The notes under the pieces are model-generated. The model was not told the origin of the DNA, searched no databases, and worked only from the letters and a program-made list of their open reading frames with translations. The translations under genes were made by a program, and so were the position numbers. A stretch of DNA of 64,000 nt, taken from contig NC_017093.1 in assembly GCF_000284295.1 (NCBI RefSeq), forward strand, positions 5,704,001 to 5,768,000, written 5' to 3'. Below are positions 50,546-60,360 of this stretch, one piece after another (position 1 is the stretch's first letter; every line of letters begins with the position of its first letter). The stretch is from Actinoplanes missouriensis 431. GTDB lineage: Bacteria; Actinomycetota; Actinomycetes; Mycobacteriales; Micromonosporaceae.

Positions 50546-52820
50546 GGCGGCGCCCCACCGCGGCGATGAGCCGGTCCAGCTCGCTGCCGAACGGGTTGTC
50601 GTGCACCAGGTACGTCCAGGTGGCGCTGGGCCGGACGATCTCGGCACGCTCGGGCTGCCAGCCGTCGGCGAGGTCGACCTCCTCGAACGTCTCGATGGTG
50701 CGCGCCTCGACCTGGGTGAGCAGTTCCTGGAACGCCGGCACGGCGGCCCGGTGGAACTCGTCGAGCGGGTCCAGCTTGCCCAGGGCCCGCAGGTGCACGC
50801 CCTCCCGGACCTCGGAGAGGAACGCGAGGTGGTCGGCCCAGAGCCGGTCCAGGTGGAAGAGGGCGATCGCGCGGGCCGCGTCGGAGAGGACGTCCTCGTC
50901 GGTCTCCTTCGCCTTCTCCGCCGATTTCTCCAGCAGCATGATCGCGGCGACCTCGGAGGTGAGCAGCCGCTCCCGGCGCTCGGCCAGCAGCAGGCGCTGC
51001 TGCTCGATGATCTGGCTGTACCGCCAGGTGTTGCGGTGGATCTCGTAGTTGACGCCCTCGGCGACCCGCTGGGCGTGCTCGACCGCGTAGTCCACCTGCG
51101 GGTCGTGCACGACGCCGTCCATGTCCATCCGCGGCGAGGACGGGACGATGTCACCCGCGTGCCGGCTGACCAGCTCGTCCTCGAGACTCACGAAGAAGAC
51201 CGAGGCGCCCGGGTCACCCTGCCGGCCGGCCCGGCCACGGAGCTGGTCGTCGACCCGGCGGCTGTCGTGCCGGCCGGCGCCGATCACGTAGAGACCGCCG
51301 AGCTCGACCACCCGGTCGCGGCCGGCCTCGTCGCTGCCGCCGAGGCGGATGTCGACACCACGCCCGGCCATCTGGGTGGAGACGGTGACCGCGCCGAGCG
51401 CGCCGGCCTCCGCGATGATCGCGGCCTCCTCGGCGTCGTTCTTCGCGTTCAGCACGTTCGCGGGCACCCCGGCCTCGGCCAGCTGGCGGGCCAGCGTCTC
51501 CGAGGCCTGCACGTCCAGGGTGCCGATCAGCACCGGACGGCCCTTCTCGTGCGCGATCTTGATTTCCTCGACCAGGGCCTCGTCGCGCGTGTCGTGCGCC
51601 GAGTAGATCCGGTCCGGGTCGTCCTCGCGGATGTTCGGCGTGTTCGGCGGGATGACCGCCACCTCGAGCTTGAAGTACTCCCGGAGCTGCTCACCGACGT
51701 GCACCGCGGTCGCGGTCATGCCGCAGACCGTCGTGTAGAGCGCGATGAAGGCCTGCACGGTGATCGTGTCGAGGACCTCGCCCTCGGCGGTCGCGGACAG
51801 GCCCTCCTTGGCCTCCACGGCCGCCTGCAGCCCGTCCGGCCAGCGGCGGCGCTGAGCCACCCGGCCGCGCATCTCGTCGATCAGCTCGACGCCGCCGTTG
51901 CGGACGATGTAGTCGACGTCGCGGCGCAGCAGCGCGTGCGCGTGCAGCGCTACGTTCAGCGCGGAGAGGTGCGCGACCTGCTCGTCGGCGTACAGATCGA
52001 TGCCGCCGAGCTCCTCCTCGAGGTGCTTGAGCCCCTCGTCGGTGAAGGCCACGCTGCGGCCGTCGTCGGCGGCCTCGTAGTGCTTGCCGGCACGCAGCCC
52101 CCGCATCAGGGCTGCGGCCTCGTGCACCGGGTCGCTCTCCACCGCGGTGCTGCCGGCCAGGACCATCGGCACCCGGGCCTCGTCGATCAGGATCGAGTCG
52201 GCCTCGTCGACGATGGCGGTCGCCAGGTCGCGCTGCACCCGGTCGGCCACGTCGGTGACCAGCTGGTCACGCAGGTAGTCGAAGCCGGCCTCGCTGACCG
52301 AGACGTAGGTGACGTCCGCCGCGTACGCCTCGCGGCGCTCCTCCGGCGTCATCAGCTCGGTCACCCAGCCCACGGTCAGGCCGAGGAGCGTGTAGATCGG
52401 CTCCATCCAGGTGGCGTCGCGCTTGGCGAGGTAGTCGTTGACCGTGAGCACGTGCACCGGGCCGTGCCCGAGGCGGGTGTGCCCGTACGCCGCGAGGGTC
52501 GCGGTGAGCGTCTTGCCCTCACCGGTGGCCATCTCGGCGACCCGGCCGTCGAGCAGCGCCATCGCGCCGAGGAGCTGGACGTCGTACGGCCGCTGACCGA
52601 TCGCCCGCCGGGCCGCCTCGCGGCCGATCGCGCAGATCTCCGCGTAGTCGTTCGCCTCGCGTGCCGCCTCGGTCAGCGCCGCGTCGTCCAGTTCCTTCAG
52701 CGCGTCCTCGCGCGCCTCGATCGCGCCGAGCCGCTTCGACAACGGCGCGAGGTCCACCGTCGTGCCCGGGCGCTGCAGAAACTTACGGACACGGCTCTTC
52801 AACCGCTGCGACACTCCCAT
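50529..52820 (-). CDS. secA2: Accessory preprotein translocase ATPase SecA2
   Basis: 763 residues from ATG 52820. The SecA DEAD-motor is present: Walker A region ATGEGKTL near 98-105, IVDEADSILIDEAR, the preprotein cross-linking domain, TQMAGRGVDIRLGG and QLRGRAGRQGDPG. It lacks the C-terminal zinc-binding linker and is about 150-200 residues shorter than housekeeping SecA1, as in mycobacterial SecA2. It exports a subset of proteins through SecYEG. No accessory SecY2 is present here. Confidence 0.92.
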   Translation of the reverse strand: MGVSQRLKSRVRKFLQRPGTTVDLAPLSKRLGAIEAREDALKELDDAALTEAAREANDYAEICAIGREAARRAIGQRPYDVQLLGAMALLDGRVAEMATGEGKTLTATLAAYGHTRLGHGPVHVLTVNDYLAKRDATWMEPIYTLLGLTVGWVTELMTPEERREAYAADVTYVSVSEAGFDYLRDQLVTDVADRVQRDLATAIVDEADSILIDEARVPMVLAGSTAVESDPVHEAAALMRGLRAGKHYEAADDGRSVAFTDEGLKHLEEELGGIDLYADEQVAHLSALNVALHAHALLRRDVDYIVRNGGVELIDEMRGRVAQRRRWPDGLQAAVEAKEGLSATAEGEVLDTITVQAFIALYTTVCGMTATAVHVGEQLREYFKLEVAVIPPNTPNIREDDPDRIYSAHDTRDEALVEEIKIAHEKGRPVLIGTLDVQASETLARQLAEAGVPANVLNAKNDAEEAAIIAEAGALGAVTVSTQMAGRGVDIRLGGSDEAGRDRVVELGGLYVIGAGRHDSRRVDDQLRGRAGRQGDPGASVFFVSLEDELVSRHAGDIVPSSPRMDMDGVVHDPQVDYAVEHAQRVAEGVNYEIHRNTWRYSQIIEQQRLLLAERRERLLTSEVAAIMLLEKSAEKAKETDEDVLSDAARAIALFHLDRLWADHLAFLSEVREGVHLRALGKLDPLDEFHRAAVPAFQELLTQVEARTIETFEEVDLADGWQPERAEIVRPSATWTYLVHDNPFGSELDRLIAAVGRRLTSGG

Positions 52821-52877
52821 GGCGCGCAACGGTACTTCATTTCCGCCCTTCTCAGGCGGCGGACCTCCGCCGGGCCG

Positions 52878-53975
52878 TCAGAAGGAGAGCACCACCTGCA
52901 ACTCCTGCCGCGTCCGGTCGGCGAGGCCGGCGAGGACCGCGGGCCCCTCGGCGAACGGCACGACCGCTGTCACCAGATGGTCGCGGATCGCGCCGCCGTC
53001 GGCCCGGAGCAGGTCGAGGGTCGCGGCGGAGAGCCGTTCCCGGTCCCAGGAGTGCGCCAGCCCGCGCGGCACCCGGCCGATCTGCGCGCAGCGCACGCCG
53101 AGGCCGTTGTGGTGGAACTCCTCGCCGAGCCGGACCTCGTCCGCGCCGCCCGGATAGAAGGCCAGGTCGATCACGGTGCCCTGCGGGCGGAGCAGGCGCA
53201 GCCCGAGGTGCAGCGCGGCGGCCTGGCCCCGGCACTGGAAGACCACGTCGGCGCCGCGGTCGCCGTCGGCGTGCCGCCAGCGGGTCTTCAGGACGACCGC
53301 CGGATCATCCGCGTCCGGGCCGCTGTCCAGCGTCTCGATGCCGAGGGCCTCGGCGATCGCGCGGCGCTGCGGCGTCGGGTCCAGGATCACCACCGAGGCG
53401 GCGCCGTGCTGCCGGGCGAGGAGCGCGGTGAGCAGGCCGACCACGCCGGCGCCGACGACCGCGACCCGGGCGCCGAGGACGCCGTCGCCGAGCGAGCGCA
53501 CCGCCGGGCCGAACCGGTCGGCGGCCGCGTGCAGCAGGCCGTTCGCGCAGATCGGGCCCATGTGCGCGGCGTAGATGCCGAGCACCGGGTCCAGATCCTC
53601 GGGCAGCACCACCACCCGGTCGCGCAGCGGGTCACCGATGTAGGCGGTGCGGTGGCCGTAGGTCATCGCCACCACCGTCCCGTCCCGGTAGGCGGGCGTG
53701 CGGCTCTCCTCGATCCGGGCCACCTCCATGTACCCCAGCCGGTTCACCGGGTAGGCCTGCTCGGGCGGTGCGCCGAAGAGCCCGAGCGCGGTGTCGAAGC
53801 CGGCGTGCAGGGCCGGGTTGGTGCCCTTCAGGAACGTCAGCTCGGTGCCGGCCGAGATGCCGCTGAACAGGGTGCGGGCCCGGAATCCGCCGTCCGGCAC
53901 CTCCTCGTGGGGAACCTCGGCGATCTCGAGGCGGCCGGGTCCGGCGACGATCAGGTTCTGCTCGGTGTCAGACAC
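52878..53975 (-). CDS. Zinc-binding-dehydrogenase-like (MDR) oxidoreductase
   Basis: 365 residues from GTG 53975, overlapping the upstream oxidoreductase gene by 8 bp. A GroES-like part is followed by a Rossmann domain with VAVVGAGVVGLLTALLA and the acidic loop ending VVILDPTPQRR. The usual Cys of catalytic zinc is not evident. Such proteins with a Gfo/Idh partner often act on sugar or cyclitol derivatives. Substrate unknown. Confidence 0.83.
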   Translation of the reverse strand: MSDTEQNLIVAGPGRLEIAEVPHEEVPDGGFRARTLFSGISAGTELTFLKGTNPALHAGFDTALGLFGAPPEQAYPVNRLGYMEVARIEESRTPAYRDGTVVAMTYGHRTAYIGDPLRDRVVVLPEDLDPVLGIYAAHMGPICANGLLHAAADRFGPAVRSLGDGVLGARVAVVGAGVVGLLTALLARQHGAASVVILDPTPQRRAIAEALGIETLDSGPDADDPAVVLKTRWRHADGDRGADVVFQCRGQAAALHLGLRLLRPQGTVIDLAFYPGGADEVRLGEEFHHNGLGVRCAQIGRVPRGLAHSWDRERLSAATLDLLRADGGAIRDHLVTAVVPFAEGPAVLAGLADRTRQELQVVLSF

Positions 53976-54945
53976 GCGCGGCCTCCGCGCGGGGCACGGC
54001 GATCGGGCGGCCGGCGGCCACCGACTCGGCCACGGCCAGGGCCACCTCATGGGTACGCAGGGCCTCGCCGTACGGGACACGCACGTCCTCGGCCTCGCCC
54101 CGCACCGCAGCGACGAACGCCCGGTCGACGGCGGTGTGCGCGCTCACCGGGTCACAGGTGATCACCTCGGCGCCGCCCGCGTCCCGGACCACCAGCTCGC
54201 TCTCGGTCAGCGCGAGGGCGAGCCCGTCCGCGTACACCTCCAGACCGGCCCGCTGCTTCCAGCCCAGCACGCAGGTGGCCGCCAGGGTGCCGACCGCGCC
54301 GGAGGCGAACCGCAGCACCGCGGTGGTGGCGCCGTCCACGTCGGCATCCGGGGCGTCCGGTGGCGTCCCGTTGCCGTAGGCGAACACCTCGTCCACCTCG
54401 CCGCCCAGGTGCCGGGCCAGGTCGATGACGTGGGCCGCCTGCTCGACGACCGGGCCGCCGGACTTCTCGGCGCGCGCCCACCAGGCCACCGGCGGCACCT
54501 TGTCGAGCCAGGCGCCGCTGATCAGCCGGATCGGCCGGCCGGCGAGCAGTTCCCGGGCGCGCTCGACGACCGGGAGGTACCGCCAGTGGTGACCGACCGC
54601 TGTCAGGAGGTCACGGTCAGAGATGAGACCGGCGATTTCCACGGCGGTGTCTCTATTGATCGAAATGGGCTTTTCCACGAACATCGGCAGTCCTGCCGCG
54701 ACCACCGCACGCTCAGCGTCACCGTGCGCGAACGGCGGCACGCAGACGTAAACGGCGTCCGGTCCGGATCCGATCAGGTCCTCGACGCTGCCGTACACCT
54801 GTGCGCCGACCTCGCCGGCCAGGCGCGCCGCGGCCTCCGGCACCACGTCGGTCACTCCGGTGACCTGCGTGTCCGGCAGCCCGGACAACACCCGGGCGTG
54901 CCGCTGCGCCACACCTCCGGCGCCGATCAGACCGATTCGCGTCAT
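53968..54945 (-). CDS. Gfo/Idh/MocA-family oxidoreductase
   Basis: 325 residues from ATG 54945 with GGGGAG upstream. The N-terminal Rossmann motif is GLIGAGGVAQRH, then YVCVPPFAH and the conserved EKP in FVEKPISINRD. The C-terminal domain has GGPVVEQAAHVIDLARHL with the active-site His pattern. It oxidises or reduces a sugar or inositol derivative with NAD(P). It forms an operon with the MDR dehydrogenase and diverges from gpgS (190 bp). Confidence 0.9.
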   Translation of the reverse strand: MTRIGLIGAGGVAQRHARVLSGLPDTQVTGVTDVVPEAAARLAGEVGAQVYGSVEDLIGSGPDAVYVCVPPFAHGDAERAVVAAGLPMFVEKPISINRDTAVEIAGLISDRDLLTAVGHHWRYLPVVERARELLAGRPIRLISGAWLDKVPPVAWWARAEKSGGPVVEQAAHVIDLARHLGGEVDEVFAYGNGTPPDAPDADVDGATTAVLRFASGAVGTLAATCVLGWKQRAGLEVYADGLALALTESELVVRDAGGAEVITCDPVSAHTAVDRAFVAAVRGEAEDVRVPYGEALRTHEVALAVAESVAAGRPIAVPRAEAARV

Positions 54946-55135
54946 CGTCACGTGCTCCCCGTCCGTCATACCCGTCAGTTGCGGACCGATGGATATCCCG
55001 ACGCCCGGATCCCAAACTCTCCACGGAGGAGTGCACCTGTACGCATTCAACCGGTAACCAACCGGAAAGATTGGTAAAGCCGCGAACTGGGAAAGGCTGG
55101 CCCCGCGGAAGATCGCGAACTTGGGGGGAACGCTG

Positions 55136-56134
55136 ATGTGGCATTCGCACGAGACCGCCTCACCGATCGTCGAGGCATGGACGACATACCGGACCGGCCG
55201 GGCAACACAGTGGACAGCCCGGCAGCTGGCCGCCGCGAAGGGCGGCACGGGGGTGAGCGTCGTCATCCCGGCCCGTGACGAGCAGGCCACCATCGGCGCG
55301 ATCGTCGCCACGATCCGCCGTGAGCTGATCGAGAAGGTTCCGCTGGTCGACGAGATCGTGGTCGTCGACTCGCGCTCCACCGACGCCACCGCCACCATCG
55401 CCCGCCGGGCCGGCGCCCGGGTGGTCAGCCAGGACCGGCTCACCCGTGGCCTGCCCCGGATGGAGGGCAAGGGCGACGCGCTCTGGGCCGGGCTGGCCGC
55501 CAGTACCGGGGACGTCGTGGCGTTCGTCGACGGCGACCTGCGGGAATTCTCCGCGCACTTCGTCACCGGGCTGCTCGGGCCGTTGCTCACCGAGGCGGAC
55601 GTGGAGTTCGTGAAGGGCTTCTACCACCGCCCGCTGATCGGCCCGGCCAGCGTCGAGACCGACGGCGGCGGACGGGTCACCGAACTGGCCGCGCGGCCGC
55701 TGCTCAACCTCTTCTTCCCGGAACTGGCCGGATTCGTCCAGCCGCTCGCCGGCGAGTACGCGGGCCGCCGCCGCACCCTGGAACGCATCCCGTTCGTCTC
55801 CGGCTACGGCGTCGAGGTCGGCATGCTGATCGACCTCGTCGACCTGGTCGGCCTGGACGCGCTCGCCCAGGTGGACCTCGGCGAGCGCAAGCACCGCCAC
55901 CAGGGCACCGAGGCGCTCGGCCGGATGGCCGCGCAGATCATGGTGACCGCCTGGTCCCGGATGCACCGCCGCGGCCTGGTCGCCGATCCGATGCCGCCCT
56001 CCACGCTGCTCACCCAGTTCCGCCGCGGCGTCGGCGACGCCCTGCCCAACCTGGACCGGCAGATCGCGGTCACCGACACCGGCGTGACCGAGCGTCCCCC
56101 GCTGGCCTCGCTGGACCGGGCGGTGGCCGCGTGA
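55136..56134 (+). CDS. gpgS: Glucosyl-3-phosphoglycerate synthase GpgS
   Basis: 332 residues of the GT-A/GT81 family. It transfers glucose from a nucleotide sugar to 3-phosphoglycerate, leading to glucosylglycerate and, in mycobacteria, methylglucose lipopolysaccharides. VVIPARDEQATI, VVDSRSTDAT, the DGD metal site at 132-134 (VDGDLREF), GKGDALW and RKHRHQG are visible. The ATG at 55136 follows GGGGGGA with good spacing. Stop overlaps the glycosyltransferase start (GTGA). Confidence 0.92.
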   Translation: MWHSHETASPIVEAWTTYRTGRATQWTARQLAAAKGGTGVSVVIPARDEQATIGAIVATIRRELIEKVPLVDEIVVVDSRSTDATATIARRAGARVVSQDRLTRGLPRMEGKGDALWAGLAASTGDVVAFVDGDLREFSAHFVTGLLGPLLTEADVEFVKGFYHRPLIGPASVETDGGGRVTELAARPLLNLFFPELAGFVQPLAGEYAGRRRTLERIPFVSGYGVEVGMLIDLVDLVGLDALAQVDLGERKHRHQGTEALGRMAAQIMVTAWSRMHRRGLVADPMPPSTLLTQFRRGVGDALPNLDRQIAVTDTGVTERPPLASLDRAVAA

Positions 56135-57258
56135 AGGTGCTGATGAACGCCGGCCCGTGGCTGCCGGTTCCGCCACCGGGTTACGGCGGCATCGAGAACA
56201 TCGTCGCCGCGCTCGTGCCGGAGCTGCGGCGGCTCGGCGTCACGGTGGTGCTCGCCAGCGTCGGCGAGAGCACCCTCGAGGCGGACGCGCACGTCGCGGT
56301 CTTCGACCGGGGACAGTTCCCGGCGATCCAGCGGCCGTACAACCAGGCCGTCGGCGTGGTGCAGGCACACCAGCACGCGGTGGTCCGGGCGCTGCGCGAG
56401 CACGGCGACGTCGACCTGATCCACGACCACGTCGAGGCGGCCGGGCTGGTCACGCTCGCCACCCTCGGCGGCGACGCGCCGCCCGGCCTGCAGACCCTGC
56501 ACTGGGACCTGCACAAGCACCCCGAGCTCTACGGGAGCTTCGACGGCGGCGGGCGGGTGTTCGTCAACGGCGTCTCCGCGGCCCAGCTGGCCCGGGCCCC
56601 GCAGGCGCTGCGGGACCACGCGGTCGGGCACGTCCACCTCGCCACGCCGCTCGCCGCGGAGCCGCCGATCGAGGTGAACAAGGGCTCCTACGCGGTCGTC
56701 CTCGGCCGGATCAACCCGGGCAAGGGACAGGATCTGGCGGCCCGGCTCGCGCACGAGCACGGGTTCGATCTCGTGCTGGCGGGACCAGTCGGGCCGTACC
56801 GGAACGCCTCGGAGCTCGCCGCCGCCGAGAGTGACCCGGCCGCCCAGCTCAACCCCGACGTGATCTTCTGGCGGGAGAAGGTCGCCCCGCACGTGGACGG
56901 CGTGCGGGTTCGCTGGATCGGCACGGTGACCGGCCGGGACCGGGACCTGCTGGTGGCCGGGGCCCGCGCGGCGCTCTTCCCGCTGCGCTGGGAGGAGCCC
57001 GGCGGCACCGCGGTGGTGGAGTCGCTCGCGCTCGGCACCCCCGTCGTCGGCATCGCGCGGGGCTGCCTGCCGGAGCTGATCGAGGACGGGGTGACCGGGC
57101 TGCTCACCGATTCCGAGGAGGCGCTCGGCGAGCTGACCGGCAAGGCCGTCACCATCGATTCGCGGGCGTGCCGGGCCGAGGCCGAGCGCCGGTTCACCCC
57201 GGCGGTGATGGCGGAGGGTTATCTGTCCCTCTACGAGCAGATCCGGAACCGGTCCTGA
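56131..57258 (+). CDS. GT4-type glycosyltransferase
   Basis: 375 residues of the GT-B fold. N-terminal NAGPWLPVPPPGYGGIENIV is typical of GT4 enzymes that bind an acceptor loop; IHDHVEAAGL follows, and C-terminal LGRINPGKGQD and EEPGGTAVVESLALGTPVVG form the nucleotide-sugar site with the E-x7-E element. Coupling to gpgS suggests it acts on the same product or an allied osmolyte/polysaccharide; not proven. Confidence 0.88.
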   Translation: MKVLMNAGPWLPVPPPGYGGIENIVAALVPELRRLGVTVVLASVGESTLEADAHVAVFDRGQFPAIQRPYNQAVGVVQAHQHAVVRALREHGDVDLIHDHVEAAGLVTLATLGGDAPPGLQTLHWDLHKHPELYGSFDGGGRVFVNGVSAAQLARAPQALRDHAVGHVHLATPLAAEPPIEVNKGSYAVVLGRINPGKGQDLAARLAHEHGFDLVLAGPVGPYRNASELAAAESDPAAQLNPDVIFWREKVAPHVDGVRVRWIGTVTGRDRDLLVAGARAALFPLRWEEPGGTAVVESLALGTPVVGIARGCLPELIEDGVTGLLTDSEEALGELTGKAVTIDSRACRAEAERRFTPAVMAEGYLSLYEQIRNRS

Positions 57259-57324
57259 CGTTTGCCGGACCCGGACGCCGGGCACCTCCCACCACGACGT
57301 ACGTGGTGAGGAGGCGGGACCCCT

Positions 57325-58065
57325 ATGCTCAGCCAGCTCGTGTGCCGGCCGGAGCGGGATCTGCCGGTGGCGGTGCTCACCGTCAGCGGGACCCTCGACC
57401 GGGTCACCGGTGACGCGCTGAGCACCGCGGTCCGGCGCAGTCTCGCCCGGGTGCCGGAGCGGCTGCTGCTCGACGTGGCGCGACTGCGCGTCGCCGACCC
57501 GCTCGCCCTCGCCACGCTCGGCACCGTGGTCTGTCAGACGGCAGAGTTCCCCGCGGTGCCGATCGTGGTGTGCGGGGCCGACGCGGCCACCCGGGACGCA
57601 CTGGCCGCCGCCCCGGACTGCGCCGGACTGGAGATGGCCGGCGACTGCGCCGCCGCCCTCGCCGCGGCCGACGCGGCGCCGCACCCGCCCGGCATCCGGG
57701 TCCGGCTGCGGCCCGTCCCGGAGGCCTGTCGCCAGGTCCGTCAGCTGGTCACCCAGGCCTGTGCCGCGTGGCAGCGCTCGGACGCCACCGCGACCGCCAC
57801 CCTGGTCGCCACCGAACTCGTCGCCAACGTGGTCCGGCACGCGCACACCACCATGCAGTTCACCCTGGGCCTGCGGGACGGGAGACTCACCATGGCGGTC
57901 CGGGACGGCAGCCGGCGCATGCCGCGCGCCCTCGATCCGTCGATCACCGACGCCGGCGGGCGCGGGTTGCGCCTGGTCCGGGACCTCACCGACGCCTGGG
58001 GCGTCCTGCCCACGGCTGACGGGAAGGTGGTCTGGACCCAGCTCACCGCGGGAGCGGCGGCGTGA
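57325..58065 (+). CDS. STAS-HATPase fusion (anti-anti-sigma plus RsbW-like)
   Basis: 246 residues. An N-terminal STAS-like domain (about 10-105) lacks the phosphorylatable Ser of RsbV; the site reads VADPLAL. The C-terminal HATPase_c_2 domain (about 125-240) has TELVANVVRHAH, VRDGS and GRGLRLV boxes of RsbW-type anti-sigma kinases. It may capture sigma factors or STAS domains. GTG of the next gene overlaps its stop. Confidence 0.85.
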   Translation: MLSQLVCRPERDLPVAVLTVSGTLDRVTGDALSTAVRRSLARVPERLLLDVARLRVADPLALATLGTVVCQTAEFPAVPIVVCGADAATRDALAAAPDCAGLEMAGDCAAALAAADAAPHPPGIRVRLRPVPEACRQVRQLVTQACAAWQRSDATATATLVATELVANVVRHAHTTMQFTLGLRDGRLTMAVRDGSRRMPRALDPSITDAGGRGLRLVRDLTDAWGVLPTADGKVVWTQLTAGAAA

Positions 58066-58442
58066 CGGGAGAACACCGGGACGTGGTCGCGGTCGGCGCC
58101 TCCACCGGCGGCGTCGAGGCCCTCCGCGCGCTGGTCGCCGGGCTGCCACCCGATTACCCCGGCACGCTGCTGGTCGTCCTGCACGTCCCGCGGGACGCGC
58201 CGAGCGCGCTCCCCCGGATCCTCACCCGCAGCGGCCCGCTGCCGACGCTCTCGGCGAGCGACGGCGAGCCGATGGTGCCCGGGCACGCGCTGAGCCGCCG
58301 GATGGCGGCGACCCGGCCGGCCCGCGGCAGCGGCGCCCGCTTCCTGGCGATGGCCGAGGACGCCAGCGCCGCCGGCGCCACCCTGCGGGAGCTGATCGGC
58401 CGGCTCGGCTCGCCCGCGTCCAGCGCGGCGAAACCGGCCTGA
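58062..58442 (+). pseudogene. CheB methylesterase-like protein with internal deletion
   Basis: 125 residues. The CheB start is well conserved: AVGASTGGVEALRALV (Ser14 nucleophile) and VVLHVPRDAPSALPRIL, through DGEPMVPGHAL. Then about 90 residues that normally hold the catalytic Asp are missing and the frame resumes in a C-terminal tail (RRMAATRPARGSGARFLAMAEDA). No stop or frameshift is seen, so a small folded remnant could still be made. Coupled by GTGA to the STAS-HATPase gene. Confidence 0.7.
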
Positions 58443-58463
58443 CGTACGGTAGCGTTGCCAGCC

Positions 58464-60302
58464 GTGCAAGGGATCGACCCGAACTTCGAGGCGCTGCTCG
58501 CCTACCTCAAGGAGTCCCGGGGTTTCGACTTCACCGGCTACAAGCGCTCCAGCCTGATGCGCCGGGTGTCCCGCCGGATGGGGCAGGTGCAGGCGCGGGA
58601 CTACCAGGAGTACCTGGACTACCTCCAGGTCCATCCGGACGAGTTCACCGCCCTCTTCAACACCATCCTGATCAACGTGACGGCCTTCTTCCGGGATGCC
58701 GACGCCTGGGACTATCTGCGATCCGACGTGCTCGAGCCGATGATCGCGTCCCGGCCGGCGGACTCCACGATCCGGATCTGGTCGGCCGGGTGCGCCTCAG
58801 GCGAGGAGGCCTACACGCTCGCGATGGCGCTCGCCGAGGTGGTCGGGCTGGACCAGTTCCGGGAACGCGTGAAGATCTACGCCACCGATGTGGACGCGGA
58901 GCAGCTCAACGAGGCGCGGCAGGCGGCGTACGGCAAGCGCGACGTGCAGGCCCTGCCCCCGGAGCTGGTGGAGAAGTACTTCGAGCCGATCAACGGGCGG
59001 TTCGTCTTCCGCAAGGACCTGCGGCGCTCGGTGATCTTCGGGCGCAACGACCTGGTGCAGGACGCCCCGATCTCCCGGATCGACCTGCTCACCTGCCGCA
59101 ACACGCTGATGTACTTCAACGCCGGAACACAGGCGAAGATCCTCGGCCGGTTCCACTTCGCCCTGGCCGACACCGGCGTGCTCTTCCTCGGCAAGGCGGA
59201 GATGCTGCTCAGCCACTCCAGCCTGTTCACGCCGATCGACCTGAAACGCCGCGTCTTTCGCCGGGTGCCCCGCCTCTACGCCCCGCCCGGCGTGGTCTTC
59301 ACCGACCCGCCGGCGGTGCCGGCCGTCGGGGCCACCGGCCTGGACGAGCTGCGCAACGAGGTGTTCGCGTCCAGCCCGCTGGCACAGCTCGCGCTCACCT
59401 CCGACGGCATGGTCGCGCTCTCCAACCGGCAGCTGGAGAACCTGTTCGGCGTCTCCTCGCGGGACATCGGCCGGCCGTTCCGCGACCTGGACCTGTCGTA
59501 CCGGCCGGTGGAGCTGCGGCGCTTCATCGAGCAGGCGCAGCTGGAACGGCGCACGCTGCGGGTCAGCGACGTCGAATTCCACCGGGGCACCGAGGTCACC
59601 TACCTCGAATTGCAGATCAGCCCGCTGAGCGGCGCCGACGGCAACCTGCTCGGGGTCAACCTGATCTTCCACGACGTGACGTCGGCTCGCCGCCTCCAGG
59701 ACGATCTGGAACACGCCAACCAGCAGCTCGAAGCGGCGTACGAGGAACTCCAGGCGACCAACGAGGAGCTGGAGACCACCAACGAGGAGCTCCAGTCGAC
59801 GGTCGAGGAGCTGGAGACGACGAACGAGGAGCTCCAGTCCACCAACGAGGAGCTGGAGACCACCAACGAGGAGCTCCAGTCCACCAACGACGAGCTGCAG
59901 AGCATCAACGACCAGCTGCGGATCAGCACCAGCCAGCTGGACGAGGCGAACGTGTTCCTGGAGACCGTGCTGACCAACCTCCAGGCCGGCGTCGCCGTGG
60001 TCGACCCGGACCTGCGGATCCGGATGTGGAACCGGCGGGCCGAGGACCTGTGGGGGCTGCGCTCCAGCGAGGTGATCGGCCAGCACTTCCTGAATCTCGA
60101 CATCGGCCTGCCGATCGACCAGCTCCGGCCGCTGCTGCGCGGCGTGCTCGGCCCGGACGGCATCTCCGCGGGCACCGAACTCGACGCGGTGAACCGGCGT
60201 GGCCGGGCGATCATGGTGCGGGTAGCGTGCACGCCGTTGAGCCGTCCCGGCGGCGCTCCGGGCGAGGGCGACGGGGCCATCGTCGTGATGGAGACCGCCT
60301 GA
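58464..60302 (+). CDS. CheR-type methyltransferase with PAS domains and coiled coil
   Basis: 612 residues from GTG 58464 (a TTG 9 bp upstream is possible). A CheR methyltransferase (about 1-260; FFRDADAWDYL, SAGCASGEEAYTLAMAL, YATDVDAEQLNEA, CRNTLMYF) is followed by a PAS domain (about 295-395), a long coiled coil of EELQSTNEELETTN heptads (about 400-480) and a second PAS domain (485-600). This is the CheR part of the usual CheBR-PAS signalling proteins. The partner CheB just upstream is truncated. Probably methylates Glu on a receptor or signalling protein. Confidence 0.92.
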   Translation: MQGIDPNFEALLAYLKESRGFDFTGYKRSSLMRRVSRRMGQVQARDYQEYLDYLQVHPDEFTALFNTILINVTAFFRDADAWDYLRSDVLEPMIASRPADSTIRIWSAGCASGEEAYTLAMALAEVVGLDQFRERVKIYATDVDAEQLNEARQAAYGKRDVQALPPELVEKYFEPINGRFVFRKDLRRSVIFGRNDLVQDAPISRIDLLTCRNTLMYFNAGTQAKILGRFHFALADTGVLFLGKAEMLLSHSSLFTPIDLKRRVFRRVPRLYAPPGVVFTDPPAVPAVGATGLDELRNEVFASSPLAQLALTSDGMVALSNRQLENLFGVSSRDIGRPFRDLDLSYRPVELRRFIEQAQLERRTLRVSDVEFHRGTEVTYLELQISPLSGADGNLLGVNLIFHDVTSARRLQDDLEHANQQLEAAYEELQATNEELETTNEELQSTVEELETTNEELQSTNEELETTNEELQSTNDELQSINDQLRISTSQLDEANVFLETVLTNLQAGVAVVDPDLRIRMWNRRAEDLWGLRSSEVIGQHFLNLDIGLPIDQLRPLLRGVLGPDGISAGTELDAVNRRGRAIMVRVACTPLSRPGGAPGEGDGAIVVMETA

Positions 60303-60360
60303 CAGTTTTGTTCCGTCCCGGCGAGGGTATGCGGCGGTCCTCGGAGAGAAGGCGGAAATC

